Of a stretch of DNA of 64,000 nucleotides, positions 1-10,585 are shown in pieces. Position 1 is the stretch's first letter; every line of letters begins with the position of its first letter. The DNA is taken from the NCBI GenBank assembly GCA_011032825.1, contig JAADJZ010000023.1, positions 124,001 to 188,000 on the forward strand, written 5' to 3'. Under the pieces are notes generated by a model. It was given only the letters and a program-made list of their open reading frames with translations, was not told the DNA's origin and ran no database searches. A program made the translations under genes and the position numbers. The stretch is from Massariosphaeria phaeospora (Eukaryota > Ascomycota > Dothideomycetes > Pleosporales).

Positions 1-119
1 AAAGCTGTTCCCGGTCTTTCATCAACGACGCGATGCACATCCGTTCCTACAATCCTATATATCCTGCTAACCTTCACTAAATATCCCGTCATCCCTAGCA
101 TTTCCTCTTCACGCCCGCC

Positions 120-656
120 ATGAACTGCCCTTCACGAAATGACGAGGATGCTTGGTTGCATCCCGACTGGAATCAGAGCCCACCGCACTTTGCCGCGGAT
201 CTGACAACGTGTCAGGATATGAACGGCATCGCCAACGCAAGAGAACTCGGACAGGCGCGTGGCTTAGAGGACGGATGCCACAACATTGGCCATGTTGGGT
301 TTGAAGAGTGCTTTGAAACAGAGCGAGAGAAGACACGTGGGAAGCCTGGGGAGGGTGCCAAGAGTCCTCAAACAGGTATGCGAGGAATGTAGAGAGAGCA
401 CACGAAACTAGGCTGATTCGACATCTTAGGACTTCGCACCCGATACATCGCAAACAATGGACGAAGCTCGAAGGCTACTGCCATTGCTGGAAGCCGCAGG
501 CCGGCGACCACGTACCAGGCCTGGGCTTGGTGGCTGCTCTCTGTCATGATTACTTCGACGACGATTTCATTCATCAGTAACTCAGGCCTATCACGAATAG
601 CAACGTACGTCAAATCGTTGGCTTGGTATTCACTAAGTATGACTTTCCGAGCATGA
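120..656 (+). CDS. Possible small two-exon hypothetical protein
   Basis: Not recognised. An ATG frame from 120 runs to 375, followed by an intron-like segment 376-429 (GTATGC donor, GCTGAT branch-like site, TTAG acceptor, 54 nt). Splicing restores an open frame to a TGA at 654-656, giving 160 residues. The predicted product is polar at the N-terminus and has one hydrophobic stretch near residues 105-125 that could be a membrane segment. The opposite strand of 368-679 is also open and reads like protein, so strand choice is uncertain. It ends 190 bp before the zinc transporter start. Confidence 0.22.
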
Positions 657-846
657 ACCATGGTTCTAACGCCCCTCAAAATATGGATCCGAGTAATCGA
701 TACTCATCAGAAGCAAAAGGGTCGCAGTGCCAAACCTGCTACGCGGATGAGACCCGTCGCTTGAATACCTTGAACTACTCCCAATCCAGGACACAATTTC
801 AGCTACCCTTACTGACCTGGCCCTAGAAACCCCCACCCTTCCCAAG

Positions 847-2212
847 ATGTCCACGCACCATCATGTGAAGAGAGACTCGTGCGCAAGCGCCGGTATTAAG
901 GTCTACGATTTACCGTTACACGTCGGCGCTCTGTTCATCATCCTCTTCGCCTCAGCAACCGCTTGTTCGTTTCCTATCCTTGTCATCAGATTCCCCCGCC
1001 TCCGCATACCCGGAGGCTTCCTCTTTTCGGCCAAGCACTTTGGGACGGGAGTGCTTATCGCAACATCGTTTGTGCATCTACTACCTACGGCGTTCATCTC
1101 TCTCGGGAACCCATGTCTTCCCAAGTTTTGGACCACCGATTATCCAGCCATGCCCGGCGCGATTGCGCTAGCGGCTATTTTCTTTGTCACTGTCATTGAG
1201 ATGGTGTTTTCCCCAGCCCAGCACGCCTGCGGTGGAGGCCACGAAACCCTGCTTGCGGTATCCCGAGAGTCGCATAGCCACGCAGATGAGCAACAGCAAG
1301 TAGAGCCGAAGATTGTTGCAAGATCGCGTTCGGAGCTCCAACGCACGGCTAGCGCCCCGGAGGACAGCATTCAGGTGACCGGTCTAGGAATCCTATACGG
1401 GAGGACAAAGAGCATTGGTCGTACGCTCTCGCAGCTGGGCGAGAAGAACGAAATACTGGACTCGATAGAATCTGGCAGGTCCGACTCGGCAAATGGCGTG
1501 CGCAAGGGTGAAACCGAGCGCCCAGTCAAAGATGTTGAGACGCACTCTGGAGAGACCACCCTCAGCGCTGAGCAAGCACGCAAGAAAGCTGTGCTGCAAT
1601 GCCTTCTCCTGGAAATGGGGATCTTGTTCCACAGCATCTTCATCGGCATGTCTCTGAGCGTCTCCGTCGGGAGCGAATTTGTCATCCTGCTAATCGCCAT
1701 TATCTTCCACCGCAAGTCTCCCAAACTCCATCATTCTTGACCGGTCCGGGCTAACGAACCAACAGAAACGTTCGAAGGACTGGCCCTAGGAGTCCGTATC
1801 GCCGCGATAGAATGGCCCGACCGCGCTCTCCAGCCGTGGCTCATGGCCCTCGCATACGGCTGCACGTAAGCCACTTCCTCTCCTCTCCTGCTGCACCATA
1901 CCATACCATAGACACGCAACACAACACAACACACACTGACTGACCTACCACAGAACCCCCTTAGGCCAGGCCATCGGCATCGCCACCCACACGCTCTACA
2001 CGCCCGACTCCAAAGTCGGGCTCCTAGTCGTCGGCATCATGAACGCCATTTCCTCCGGCCTGCTCATCTTCGCGTCGCTCGTGGAGCTCCTGTCCGAGGA
2101 GCTGTTGAGCGATGAGAGCTGGCGCATCTTGAGGGGCAGGAAGCGCGTTTATGCGTGTTTGTTGGTGTTTGCGGGGGCGTTTTGTATGAGTTTGGTGGGG
2201 GCTTGGGCGTGA
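847..2212 (+). CDS. ZIP-family zinc/iron transporter
   Basis: Plasma-membrane or organellar divalent metal (Zn2+, possibly Fe2+) importer of the ZIP family. Three exons (847-1711, 1766-1865, 1954-2212) give 407 residues. The N-terminus has a His-rich patch, then hydrophobic segments including the family signature HFGTGVLIATSFVHLLPTAF. A long variable cytosolic loop follows (about residues 120-250, with HSHADE). The metal-site helices carry HSIFIGMSLS and HQTFEGLALG, and four C-terminal helices come from exons 1-3. The HQ codon spans intron 1, which starts with GC rather than GT (GCAAGT..CAG, 54 nt, branch CTAAC). Intron 2 is GTAAGC..CAG, 88 nt. Unspliced reading would stop at 1740 and lose the conserved HQxFEG helix, so the spliced model is strongly preferred. 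Confidence 0.9.
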
Positions 2213-3324
2213 GTGGGGGATGGGATGGGGTGAGTTGAACTGAGACGAGACTGAGACGAGACTGAACTGAACTGAGACTGAGACGAGGCTGAACTGAGAC
2301 TGAACTGAGCTGAAATTGTTGAGCGAGTAGAGTGTAGTGGGTTGGTGTTGTAGCTGTGGTTGGAGATATAGGTCGAAAGCCCTCGTTGCATTGGCGACAG
2401 AGGGGGCTTGAGTTTCGTTTGGCGTTCTATCTATCTATCTATATATCTACTTACTTACTACTATCGTTACTATATATCAAATCGTACATAGCATCACCGC
2501 ATTACTCTGTTTCCTAGTCGAGCGCTGACGTCGTACTCGTATGTTTTGGCAGTAGCTATCTCTATCATGGAAGCCATCAGGAGCTGGCTCTGTTTACGCG
2601 CTAAGGCGCGCTAGCGGGCTAGCGCCGGCTGCATATAGCGAGTTTCTCGCTCAACCTCAATTCATCACTTTTACACTCCACTTTGTTCCTTCTACAGTAT
2701 GCGGGGCTGGGCTGGGCTGGCCTTCGCTTCCCACCACGTACACCCCGCATTCCAAGGCTTCAACGACAATTAGGATGCACATCCGCAGAGGTCAGGTCGT
2801 ACCTCCTCTGTGTCCATATATGTCTCTTCATTCATCCCATCTCAGCTTATCTTCATCCCTCTGTACCCATCGCGTGCCCTAATATCCGCCAGTCTGAGCT
2901 GCGCTGAGCTGCGCTGCAGCACCACAAGCAGCTGACCCGCAGGACAACTAACCCGACGAGACGGTAAAGTTCGCTGCACAGCCCAAAATAGCGACCAATA
3001 GGTTTTCGCCGACACGTTGGGGTCTGGGGGTTCGCTCGCTTGGCGTATGCATCGTGTATGTCGTGTAATATCGAAGAATGAATGAAAAGGTTGACTGGAC
3101 TGGACTGGACTATTGATTTTGTGTTGGTTTTGGTTGGTGGGCGATAGATGGATGGGAGGGTATAAAGAGAGGAGAGTGCGCTGTAGGTCATCTTGACGGA
3201 TATTGGATTCTTCTCTTTGTTTTCGGTCTATACACTCGCTTTCATCCATCCATCCATCCATCTATCTATTCGTCCATACACACATACCCACCCCATCCGC
3301 TCGCTCGCTAGCCCATATCGAACA
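2213..3324. other. Intergenic region with short tandem repeats
   Basis: No convincing gene. It holds an irregular CTGAGACGAGACTGAACTGA-type tandem tract (about 2233-2316), a CTAT/CTTA tract (about 2427-2460), a GGACTGGACT tract near 3098-3112 and a CCAT tract (about 3243-3265) just upstream of the next gene. Frames here are short and lack family features. Confidence 0.6.
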
Positions 3325-4047
3325 ATGCTCTCCTCCACCACCACCCTTCTCCCCCTCCTCTCCCTCCTCCTCCCCACCACCCACGCCCTCTCCCACGCCA
3401 CCATAACAAACCACTGCCTCACGCCCCTAACCCTCTCCCTCTCCCTTACCCTCTCCCCGCCCTCACTCGCCCTCCCCCCCTCAACCTCGCACCGCTTCCC
3501 CCTACACAGTACTCCTGCCTCCAACGACACCACCACCACAACCACAACGCTCACCCTGCTCACCTTTTCCGAACCCGCCAATGCCAGCGAGCTCGTCTTT
3601 GCCTACCGCGTCGACGCGCTGCGCAACGAGGTGTGGTACGACCTCGCGAGTCTGTTCGGCGGCGGCGACAGTGCAGGGGGGCGGAAGGTGGTGGTCAGGC
3701 CTAGCGACGCGGCGTGCGAGGCGGTGGAGTGGGGGGGCAGCGGGATGAGTAGTGGGGGGAGGAAGTGTGGCGGGGAGGCGGATTTAATGGTTGTGGTTTG
3801 TGAGGGGACGTGTTTGCCGAGTTGGAGTGAGTAGGGTGTCTTTTCTAACCTTGGTTTGTTTTGTGGTGATTGACTTGATTGATTGATTGATTGATTGATC
3901 GATGTGTGCGACCAACCGAACGGAATTGAGCTGAGCTGACGCTGCATCACAGGTCCTTGCGGGAACGCGGCGCCGAATGATACGCGGGTGTGTTGTACGC
4001 ATTGTATTGGGAGCCATCACTGTGTTGCGGCACCGGGGGGGATTTGA
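3325..4047 (+). CDS. Secreted BYS1/thaumatin-like protein with Cys-rich tail
   Basis: Small extracellular protein of the fungal BYS1-domain (thaumatin-like) group, function unknown. ATG 3325 is followed by a clear signal peptide (about 20 residues, Leu-rich, ending THA). The domain landmarks are an early N-x-C (TNHC), the FAYRVD..VWYDLASLFGG stretch, a VRPSD..C segment and a C-terminal DLMVVVC strand. The frame meets a stop at 3832 unless an intron at 3827-3952 is removed (GTGAGT donor, CTGAC branch, CACAG acceptor, 126 nt, containing a GATT microsatellite). Exon 2 adds about 30 residues with five cysteines and stops at 4045-4047. Total 198 residues. Family assignment rests on motif order and spacing; the Cys-rich extension is not something I know from the family. 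Confidence 0.62.
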
Positions 4048-4358
4048 GGTCTTGCGCGTGGAGATTGGAACGGAAGTGGCATGCCAGGCATGGCGAATCG
4101 CCCGAGTTAGCACTCACTGAGCGGCTCGGTTCGGCTTGGGGAAAAATGCGGAGGACAACGACACGCACGACTTTGGAAACTTTGGAAAATCAGAGTGGAT
4201 TGGTAATAATGGGACTTGGGGGGCGGCATATGGATACATGGGGACATGCAGACGTAGAAAGAACATGGAAAACGATTTCGAGGAATGGGGGAAAGGCAAT
4301 TTGAGACGTGGCTAACCACGCTTCTTGGTATATTATTCGAGTCTCTATCAAACAGATA
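4048..4358. other. Intergenic, nothing recognised
   Basis: Short overlapping frames on both strands with no family features; likely 3' flank of the BYS1-like gene. Confidence 0.5.
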
Positions 4359-4531
4359 AGCAGATAGATACGCAACCGATAGCATATTCCTCGAACAGAT
4401 CGGACAAGCACATAGATACGCAACACCGATAGCCTCGATCAGATCAGACAAGGACATAGATACGCAACATCGATAGCATCTTCCTCGAACAGGTCAGACC
4501 CAGCACATAGATACGCAACACCGATATCCTC
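4359..4531. repeat. Imperfect tandem repeat, about four units
   Basis: Four diverged units of roughly 40-55 bp share the core ATAGATACGCAACACCGATA (variants ATAGATACGCAACCGATA and ATAGATACGCAACATCGATA). The spacers are related to TCCTCGAACAGATCGGACAAG. Read on the minus strand in one frame the core gives a recurring LRIYVL-like peptide, so a decayed coding repeat cannot be excluded. Confidence 0.75.
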
Positions 4532-5179
4532 TTCTTTGGACGTGTAGAATGGATGGATGGAGCGAGAAGGCTGGCTTCTGAAGGGGTTTCCACGTTTCCA
4601 TGATCTCGACAGCAGAGCCATGTCCACTGTGCACGGGCAGCCGGACCTTCGAACAAACAATTTCTGAATCAGAATCAGCCCAAGGTCGGATTCTCTTGTA
4701 TATATGGTGCTGCCCTAGAGAGAGCTTCGAAGCTGTATGGGCCAACACCCCCTCGGTGATCCCATTTGGTCGAGTCTGCATGGTAGTTGGTCATGCAAAG
4801 AAGACGTCCAGCAAGATGCCATGAAGGTCGGACTGCGAGGCCGCATGCAAAAACATAATTCGAATGGAAAGGAGGGAGGTCGTTCATCATGGCCTCTCTT
4901 AGTCGACCTCTTCTCCATCATGGTCTGCTTCAGAGCCCGGAGATTCTGAGCGAGGGCCTGGACAGGACAGGAAAGAGCAGAAGGGGTAGTTCCTCCAGTG
5001 TGTTCGATAGCGGCGGATTCTATCGCGGACGGGGGAGAAGCTTCGGCTGTGCCTGGCTTTGCGATACCATAGGCCAAGGGTGCTCGAGCTATACTGTGGT
5101 AGGCTTCCAGTTGGCGATAGGGAGCGAAGGCTGTCGGTATATGCGTAAGTGGGATGCAGAAGCAGCAAGAATGCTCTTG

Positions 5180-5208
5180 CGCTCTTCAGCCATCCAAGTC
5201 TTGACAGT
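5180..5208. repeat. Dispersed repeat, partner at 9627-9655
   Basis: Both 29-mers start CGCTCTT and end TGTCTTGACAGT/AGTCTTGACAGT, with about five differences between them. They lie in otherwise diverged sequence and are best explained by an old segmental duplication. Confidence 0.55.
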
Positions 5209-5751
5209 ACTGTTATATACGCGACCCCCAGTCGCTTCGTGCTCTTTTCTGGACGTGCCGAAGCTGTCGGCGGCTTCCACAATTGTGGTCTGAGCTCCCG
5301 GAGTTCCTGATGTTACTCGCGGATTGACGTGAAGAGCTGGCCTGAGACTCTGGGTCTTGAGAAACCTCGGCGTGACGAGGACGTCGCCGGAACTCGACGT
5401 CGCGAGGCTCTTGCTGAGGCTCGGGGGGATGCTTCGGACGCGCGACCGGACGCGCCGAAAGAGGTGGAGCAAGCCGCGATACCAGTAGCTACGTCGCCGA
5501 AGTCGCTATCCCCTTCCTCAGCCCCACCCGTGTCGCTTTTATCGTAGTTAGCTAGGGTAGTCTAGAAAGCCTAGTTAACGCTGACTATGTCTGACGCTAT
5601 GCTACTATCGTCCGCAGTCAAAGAAGGACATTCAGCGGCGTCATGGCTGCAAGGCGTCCTGTTGCTGCTTCATGGCTCGCGCCTCCACGGTTCTGCGTCC
5701 GCGTTTGACAGCTTCGACAGCGGGTGAACAGAGCCAGATGTTGCTCCGAGT

Positions 5752-5811
5752 CTGTAGAGATGTTAGTGAGATGCTCTCCTGCGTGGAATGCTAGCTACGG
5801 ATAATGCTTAC
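5752..5811 (-). other. Predicted spliceosomal intron, minus strand
   Basis: Read on the minus strand this 60-nt segment has donor GTAAGC, branch CACTAACA about 12 nt before the end, and acceptor CTACAG. The upstream frame (higher coordinates, about 5812-5880) and a downstream frame of about 37 codons join in phase 0 across it. It marks a real or recently decayed minus-strand gene whose other exons I could not fix. Confidence 0.5.
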
Positions 5812-6562
5812 CCATTGCATGTCTGCAGGTAATGAACGCGAGCGCCGAAATTCTTGCAAAGGACCGTCCCGGACGTATGTGCTGGAGATGACAGCTCGGA
5901 ATACCGCTCTCCAAACGATGGCTATATATACGTGCCCCACGAGGACAGGTGCCGAACAAGACGAGCCGATGGCCGATCAAACGACGACGATCGAGGAACC
6001 CGAAGAAGCAGTTTATCACTTCCGAATCCGTTGGAGTCGGCGGCATCGCTACCCACAGAGGATTGCACCGTGTAGCCTGCCCCTGGGCTGTTCGGCATGC
6101 TCGGATTCCAAGCATGATCGCGTGTCTCTTTGGTCTCATTAGGACGTGGTAAGGTAGGTGGCGATGCAGGTGAGTCAGACTGCAGGATTGTAAAGAGATG
6201 GCATGGTGATCGTACCTGGTGCTTCAATGCAACGCTCCACAGAGTTGTGGGCAATACGACTACTGCGACGAGTCGGTGTTTGGTTGGCGCAGACTTCGCA
6301 ATTTGACGTGCCTTTGGGAGGATGCGGCTACATCGAATTTACCGCTGCATCGAAGTAGTGGCACCGAGACGATCATATCCAGTTGCACTAGTCGTCGGTC
6401 GATGTGTCCGCCGCCTCCACCGGATGGAGAAGCCGCCTTCCTTTGTCATCCTCGCACCGAGGACTTCCCAATGGGGGATGGAGAGGACTCGATGTGAACT
6501 TACGACCTAGCAATAGCCATAGGCAACAAGGAGGAGCCTGCGGGGCGGGTGTCTAGACGAAG

Positions 6563-6655
6563 TAGGTATATAGAGAGAAGAGTGGTGTTGTATATAGAGA
6601 ACAGTACAAGGTTGTATATAAAGAGGAGAACAAGGTAGTATATAGAGAGGAGAAG
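6563..6655. repeat. GTATATAGAGAGGAGAA minisatellite, block 1
   Basis: About four diverged units of 22-28 bp centred on GTATATAGAGAGGAGAACAAG. Related blocks occur at 7952-8018, 9941-10035 and 11785-11845. On the minus strand the block is open and reads as hydrophobic LSIYYLVLLFIYNLVLF-like repeats. Confidence 0.7.
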
Positions 6656-7951
6656 CGTGTCTTTGAAGCGGTGAGTCTCTTCCACGGTGGACAAGTCCGG
6701 CGGCGAGAATAGCGACAAAACAGGCATCTCGGAGACCACGGAGGGGTAAACTCCGCGAGTTGGTTGTATGGGACGGCTGCTACGGAGGAACATTGTCCTT
6801 ACCCGATCACGACAAATTCATAGAAGGCCACCATGCACGAGTGGAGCTGCGAGCGTCTTTGGAGAAGGCGACAATATCAAAGAGCGATGCAAAAACCACA
6901 AGAGCCAGCGGGACTCCCCGTACTCACCCCTGATCAAGGGTGGAAACAGACCAGCCTCACAAAGCTCCAAGCACAGCTTCACAAGGCGACGGAGCGGGTA
7001 GTAGGCTTTGAGGTCATCAGGCGTGGTTGGTGGACCCGGATGGTTCTCCGGACGCGTAGCCATGGCGGTCAAGGCAGCGCCGAGAGCTGACTTGAACGTA
7101 CACTCCGCATTGTTGCTGAAATGCGGCAACTTAGAAGACTCGCCCACAGGAGGGAGGAGGCCTCCAGGCGGTGGGTTGCCACCGTTCATGGCGAGAAGGA
7201 TACTTGAAGACCACATCTTCATTGTGGACGTCCCTTCCTCGAATAACTCGGATATGCGAAACGACCCGACCACGCCAAACGTAGCGAAGCAAGTTGACGC
7301 CGAAGTCGAAAATGCCAAGGACGTGCCACCATCATTCCGCGTACAGAGACTACGAGCCACCCGGGCCGCGGAACTCATCATGCACGGAGGGCATGTGCTG
7401 GCAAAGTTAGATCAGGAACGCAGCAACATGCGGCTTGCGTGCAAACTTACCCGCAGCCACCGTTCGATCGTCGTAGACTCTGTCAACGCCAGTCGACCCA
7501 TCCTCTGCGAACTTCATGCGCTTGCTACGGGGAAGGGCGCACTGCACCAGCGTAGGCAAGGATTGTGTGTTGCCTTCTTCGTTGCCGGAGCGCTCAGAAA
7601 GTTCCGCTGTAACTCTCTCGCAGGATGAGAGCTGATGCGACTGGGTGCTTCAGATGGTGCACAGCTGAATCGCAGTCGGTGATGAGCTCTTGAGGCCGGC
7701 TGGAGCCAGTCACTTGTTACATGAGACCTTGAATAGCTGCTAGGATTTCCCCTTGTACATCTTGGTCGCCAGTCGCCATTCGTCGACCCGCATTTTCTCA
7801 GCTAGCTGACCTAGTCGCTTTTCAGCTGCTAGAGTTTTCTTAGCCAGGACTTGAGACCGGCGCGGTGCGAAAGCTGGAGTACTGGAGGACATGGCGGAGA
7901 GCTCCCGCTCAACAGCGTGTTGAGCGTAATGCTGGGAGATGCGCTGGAAGA

Positions 7952-8018
7952 AAGGTGGTATATAAGTAGAAGAGCCAGGTGGTATATAGAGAGGAGAATA
8001 AGGTGGTATATAGAGAGG
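7952..8018. repeat. TATATA minisatellite, block 2
   Basis: Three units, GGTATATAAGTAGAAGAGCCA and two GGTATATAGAGAGG variants. The minus strand is open and reads LSIYHLILLSIYHLALL, closely parallel to block 1, and continues into an open frame on both sides. Confidence 0.7.
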
Positions 8019-8715
8019 CGAGCGTGCCTTGTGAAGTCGTGGAGCTTTCTCAGACCGGTCCTAGATGCCTGAGGAGTTAGCCGAAGCGGCCAAAGCTGCA
8101 GCATGGGTCTAGAGAGAGGAGACGGAAGCGATGGGTGAGGGGTTGGCCAACAGCGTGTCACATATTGCGACGGCGACACTGGCGATTCGGCCGGGGACGA
8201 CGGATAGGGCATCACGCACCAAAGCTTGTAGCCCATGAAAGAGAAGGACGTATTCGTGAAGCTCAATGTAGAGCTGGGTACCGTAGTTGACAATGGCGTT
8301 AGGGATGGTCTCGGCGAATGAGATAACAGAGAAGACCGATATGGTGTTGGCGAGCGTGCGGGACGCCACGTGCTGAGTCTGTCGTCGACGTGGTTTGGTT
8401 TGAGCCTAGGTAACTGCGGGTGAAAGGCACGACGAATCCACCTCACCATGCACTGGGGAGCGCTCGCCCGAAATCCGTGCGGTCCCCCTTTTGTCGAGCA
8501 GTTTCTCATTCGACGAACGTCTTTGTGTCCTTGAACGCGCAATGCGCAAATTTCCTGATCTCCGCTATCACCAGGAGCGGACATCGTCCGGTCGCATTTC
8601 TTTTCAAGTTAATTGATGGAAGTAACTTGCAAAGGCTGGAGTTCCGGGTCCACGTGGTGACAGTACACAGTGTGCCCCACCTTGTAGCCGCACCGGAAAG
8701 GACGTTTCGCCTTAC

Positions 8716-8945
8716 GCGTGATCCTGTAGGAATCCAGTCGCAGTGCCTTGTCGGACGAGATCGACGTCGGCACGAAGCTCGTCGACGCGGTCTTGTAATC
8801 GTGCCGTGGCCTCTAGCTGGTCTGCCGCAAAGACGACTTGGTCATTGCGGATCCTGTCAAGGTGCTCAATAATAGGGTCGCGAGGGGCTGGCGCAAGGCT
8901 GATCCGGAGACAGAGAGGGATAGTCCAACCTTTTCATCTCGCGGG
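8716..8945 (-). pseudogene. Coiled-coil exon fragment, minus strand
   Basis: A minus-strand frame without ATG is open for about 76 codons. It contains a regular heptad-like helix (IIEHLDRIRNDQ... LQDRVDELRADVDLVRQ) and ends at a GTAAGG donor in phase 2. The helix parallels one at 10446-10643 (VLEHIDLLVQIQ... QRLGEEVAQ), with conserved E-H-[IL]-D and a similar underlying DNA sequence. Function unknown. It may be an internal exon of a coiled-coil membrane protein or a relic of one; I cannot find the flanking exons with confidence. Confidence 0.4.
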
Positions 8946-9090
8946 ATGTCACAGCCCTCGCGACGAAATTTGACACTGCAGTCTGCTCAAGCTCCGTACC
9001 CGTCTATGGCAATGAAGATGCCCTCGCAGATGGCTCACAGGAAGATGGCCAGCTGTTCAAGTTCATGGTAGCACCAGACTACATAGATGT

Positions 9091-9170
9091 AGCAACGTCC
9101 TTTTACCGACAGAAGCGACAGAAGTGGAGGGAAGTGTCGCGCCTGAACCTCGCGATACTCGGCTTGATCT
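9091..9170. repeat. Duplicated segment, partner at 12265-12334
   Basis: Alignable end to end with 12265-12334, from AGCAACGT through CGACAGAAGCG, GTCGCGCCTG and CGCGATACT to GGCTTGATC. There is one roughly 10-bp gap and only scattered substitutions. On the minus strand both read DQA[EK]YR[EA]VQAR then PPLLS, so this looks like a duplicated exon. Confidence 0.65.
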
Positions 9171-9626
9171 AAGGTTGGGAAGACGAAGACTCCACCATGC
9201 CCAACTACGACCAACCCCGCAACGCACGCGGTCAATGCCTGGCAACGAACTCAGCAGTCATCCCAAGCACGCTGGTGCTGTCAGAGGGCGCGATGAACTC
9301 TTCGCCTGATTCCCCAGATTCAGATCGTTGGTTGTCGCCTTCTGCGGTTGTGCCAGGAGAACCAAGCGCAGGAATAGGGGATAGTGCGTGGGCTTGGCGG
9401 GGGTATTCGTAAAGGTCCCAGTTCTGGCCGAGGGTCAAGAAGATGATGACGACGACGAGTCCGATGCGGTTCAAGGTCAGTATCGCGGAAGGAATCGCTG
9501 TGGAAGGTGCCGCTCAAGAATACCACGCGGCTCGCTGCGCATGCACATGCTGCACGGCACGATCATCATGGTATTCCTGAAAGAGCACTTGTTGGCAAGC
9601 TTGGTGACAAGACCAGGACATTCTTC

Positions 9627-9655
9627 CGCTCTTGCGCCGTTCATGTCTTGACAGT
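9627..9655. repeat. Dispersed repeat, partner at 5180-5208
   Basis: See the partner copy. It lies inside a minus-strand frame with a short hydrophobic stretch (LLLLNLFW) immediately upstream of the repeat in minus orientation. Confidence 0.5.
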
Positions 9656-9931
9656 GAGCACCAAAACAGATTCAAAAGGAGCAGACCGAACCCACTCTTC
9701 AGAATCCACGACAAGAAACGCTTCCCAATAGCGAGCCAGCGTTGGCGACACGCGGAAGCAACCGTAGCATTGCTAGCCACGGATTTGCGAGGACTGCCGT
9801 ATCCGTTGGAGGCATCGCCAACCAGACTGTGGCCCAGCTAAACGACGCTCCCCATGGAAACATGGGGGAAGGATCGCGCTCGGAAAGAAGAGCAAAGAAC
9901 AGAAAGAGAAGCGGCAGGCGGATATCGCGGC

Positions 9932-10585
9932 CTATGGGCGAGGATATATATAGTTGCGGGGTGGGTAAAAGTTGTATATGGAGGGCGGGTAAAGGTTGTA
10001 TATAAAGGGTGGGTAAAGGTTGTATATAGAGGTGCGACTACAGAACAGTTAGCACAGTGCTCCATTTAATTTCCTGGTCACCGATAGAGCCTGGAGAAGG
10101 GGACTCACTTACCAGAGGACCGTGGTCAATGTCAATGCCAGCGGTAGATGAGAATTCCGAAGTTCTCCAGGGCTTCGTATATATTGAACATCGTGAGCGG
10201 GGTCGAGACTATCCAGCGAGTGGTTGATTGTAGTCTCTTGCTCTTGTCTTCCCTCCTGGCTTGGGATGCGATATGCCACGGCCAGGAATAGTTGCGTAAC
10301 GGCCACGAAAAGGTACAGGAGAGTTTTACAGTAACGAACGGGAATGGCAATACAGATACCGACAACAGCAGCGCACCAGAGGATAGACGTGGTGGAGAGC
10401 GTCGAGAGATAGCTCCAGACTTGGTATGCGAAGTATACCAGCCAGTTAGCTTCGGAACTGGAAAGGCCAAGGGGAAGGAACAGTGACGGACGGTGTCTCC
10501 GCAAGTTGTGCCCCATGCGCGTGCTGAGGATCGTCCTGAGGTTCGCGTTGGACCTCGTTTGGGTGCTCCTGTGCGACTTCTTCAC
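9932..10585 (-). CDS. Possible two-exon membrane protein (partial)
   Basis: Minus-strand frame from 10585 to 10113, a 75-nt intron (10112-10038: GTAAGT donor, GTGCTAACTG branch, CTGTAG acceptor), then a short exon ending at TAG 9932-9934. Exon 1 encodes two likely membrane segments around LVYFAYQVWSYLS and ILWCAAVVGICIAI..LLYLFVAVTQLFLAV. Exon 2 encodes tandem IYNLYPP repeats from minisatellite block 3. An overlapping minus frame (10446-10643) gives an amphipathic helix like that at 8716-8945, and probably belongs upstream through an unidentified splice. The start is therefore uncertain. No family recognised. Confidence 0.35.
9941..10035. repeat. TATATA minisatellite, block 3
   Basis: Three near-identical 26-27-bp units of the form GGTAAAGGTTGTATATAAAG plus a diverged fourth. 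In minus orientation it follows a well-formed intron acceptor and is read as IYNLYPP repeats. Confidence 0.75.

Noticed and set aside
3193..3324. Upstream in-frame start for the BYS1-like protein
   Set aside because: Would place a CCAT-microsatellite peptide before a canonical signal peptide.
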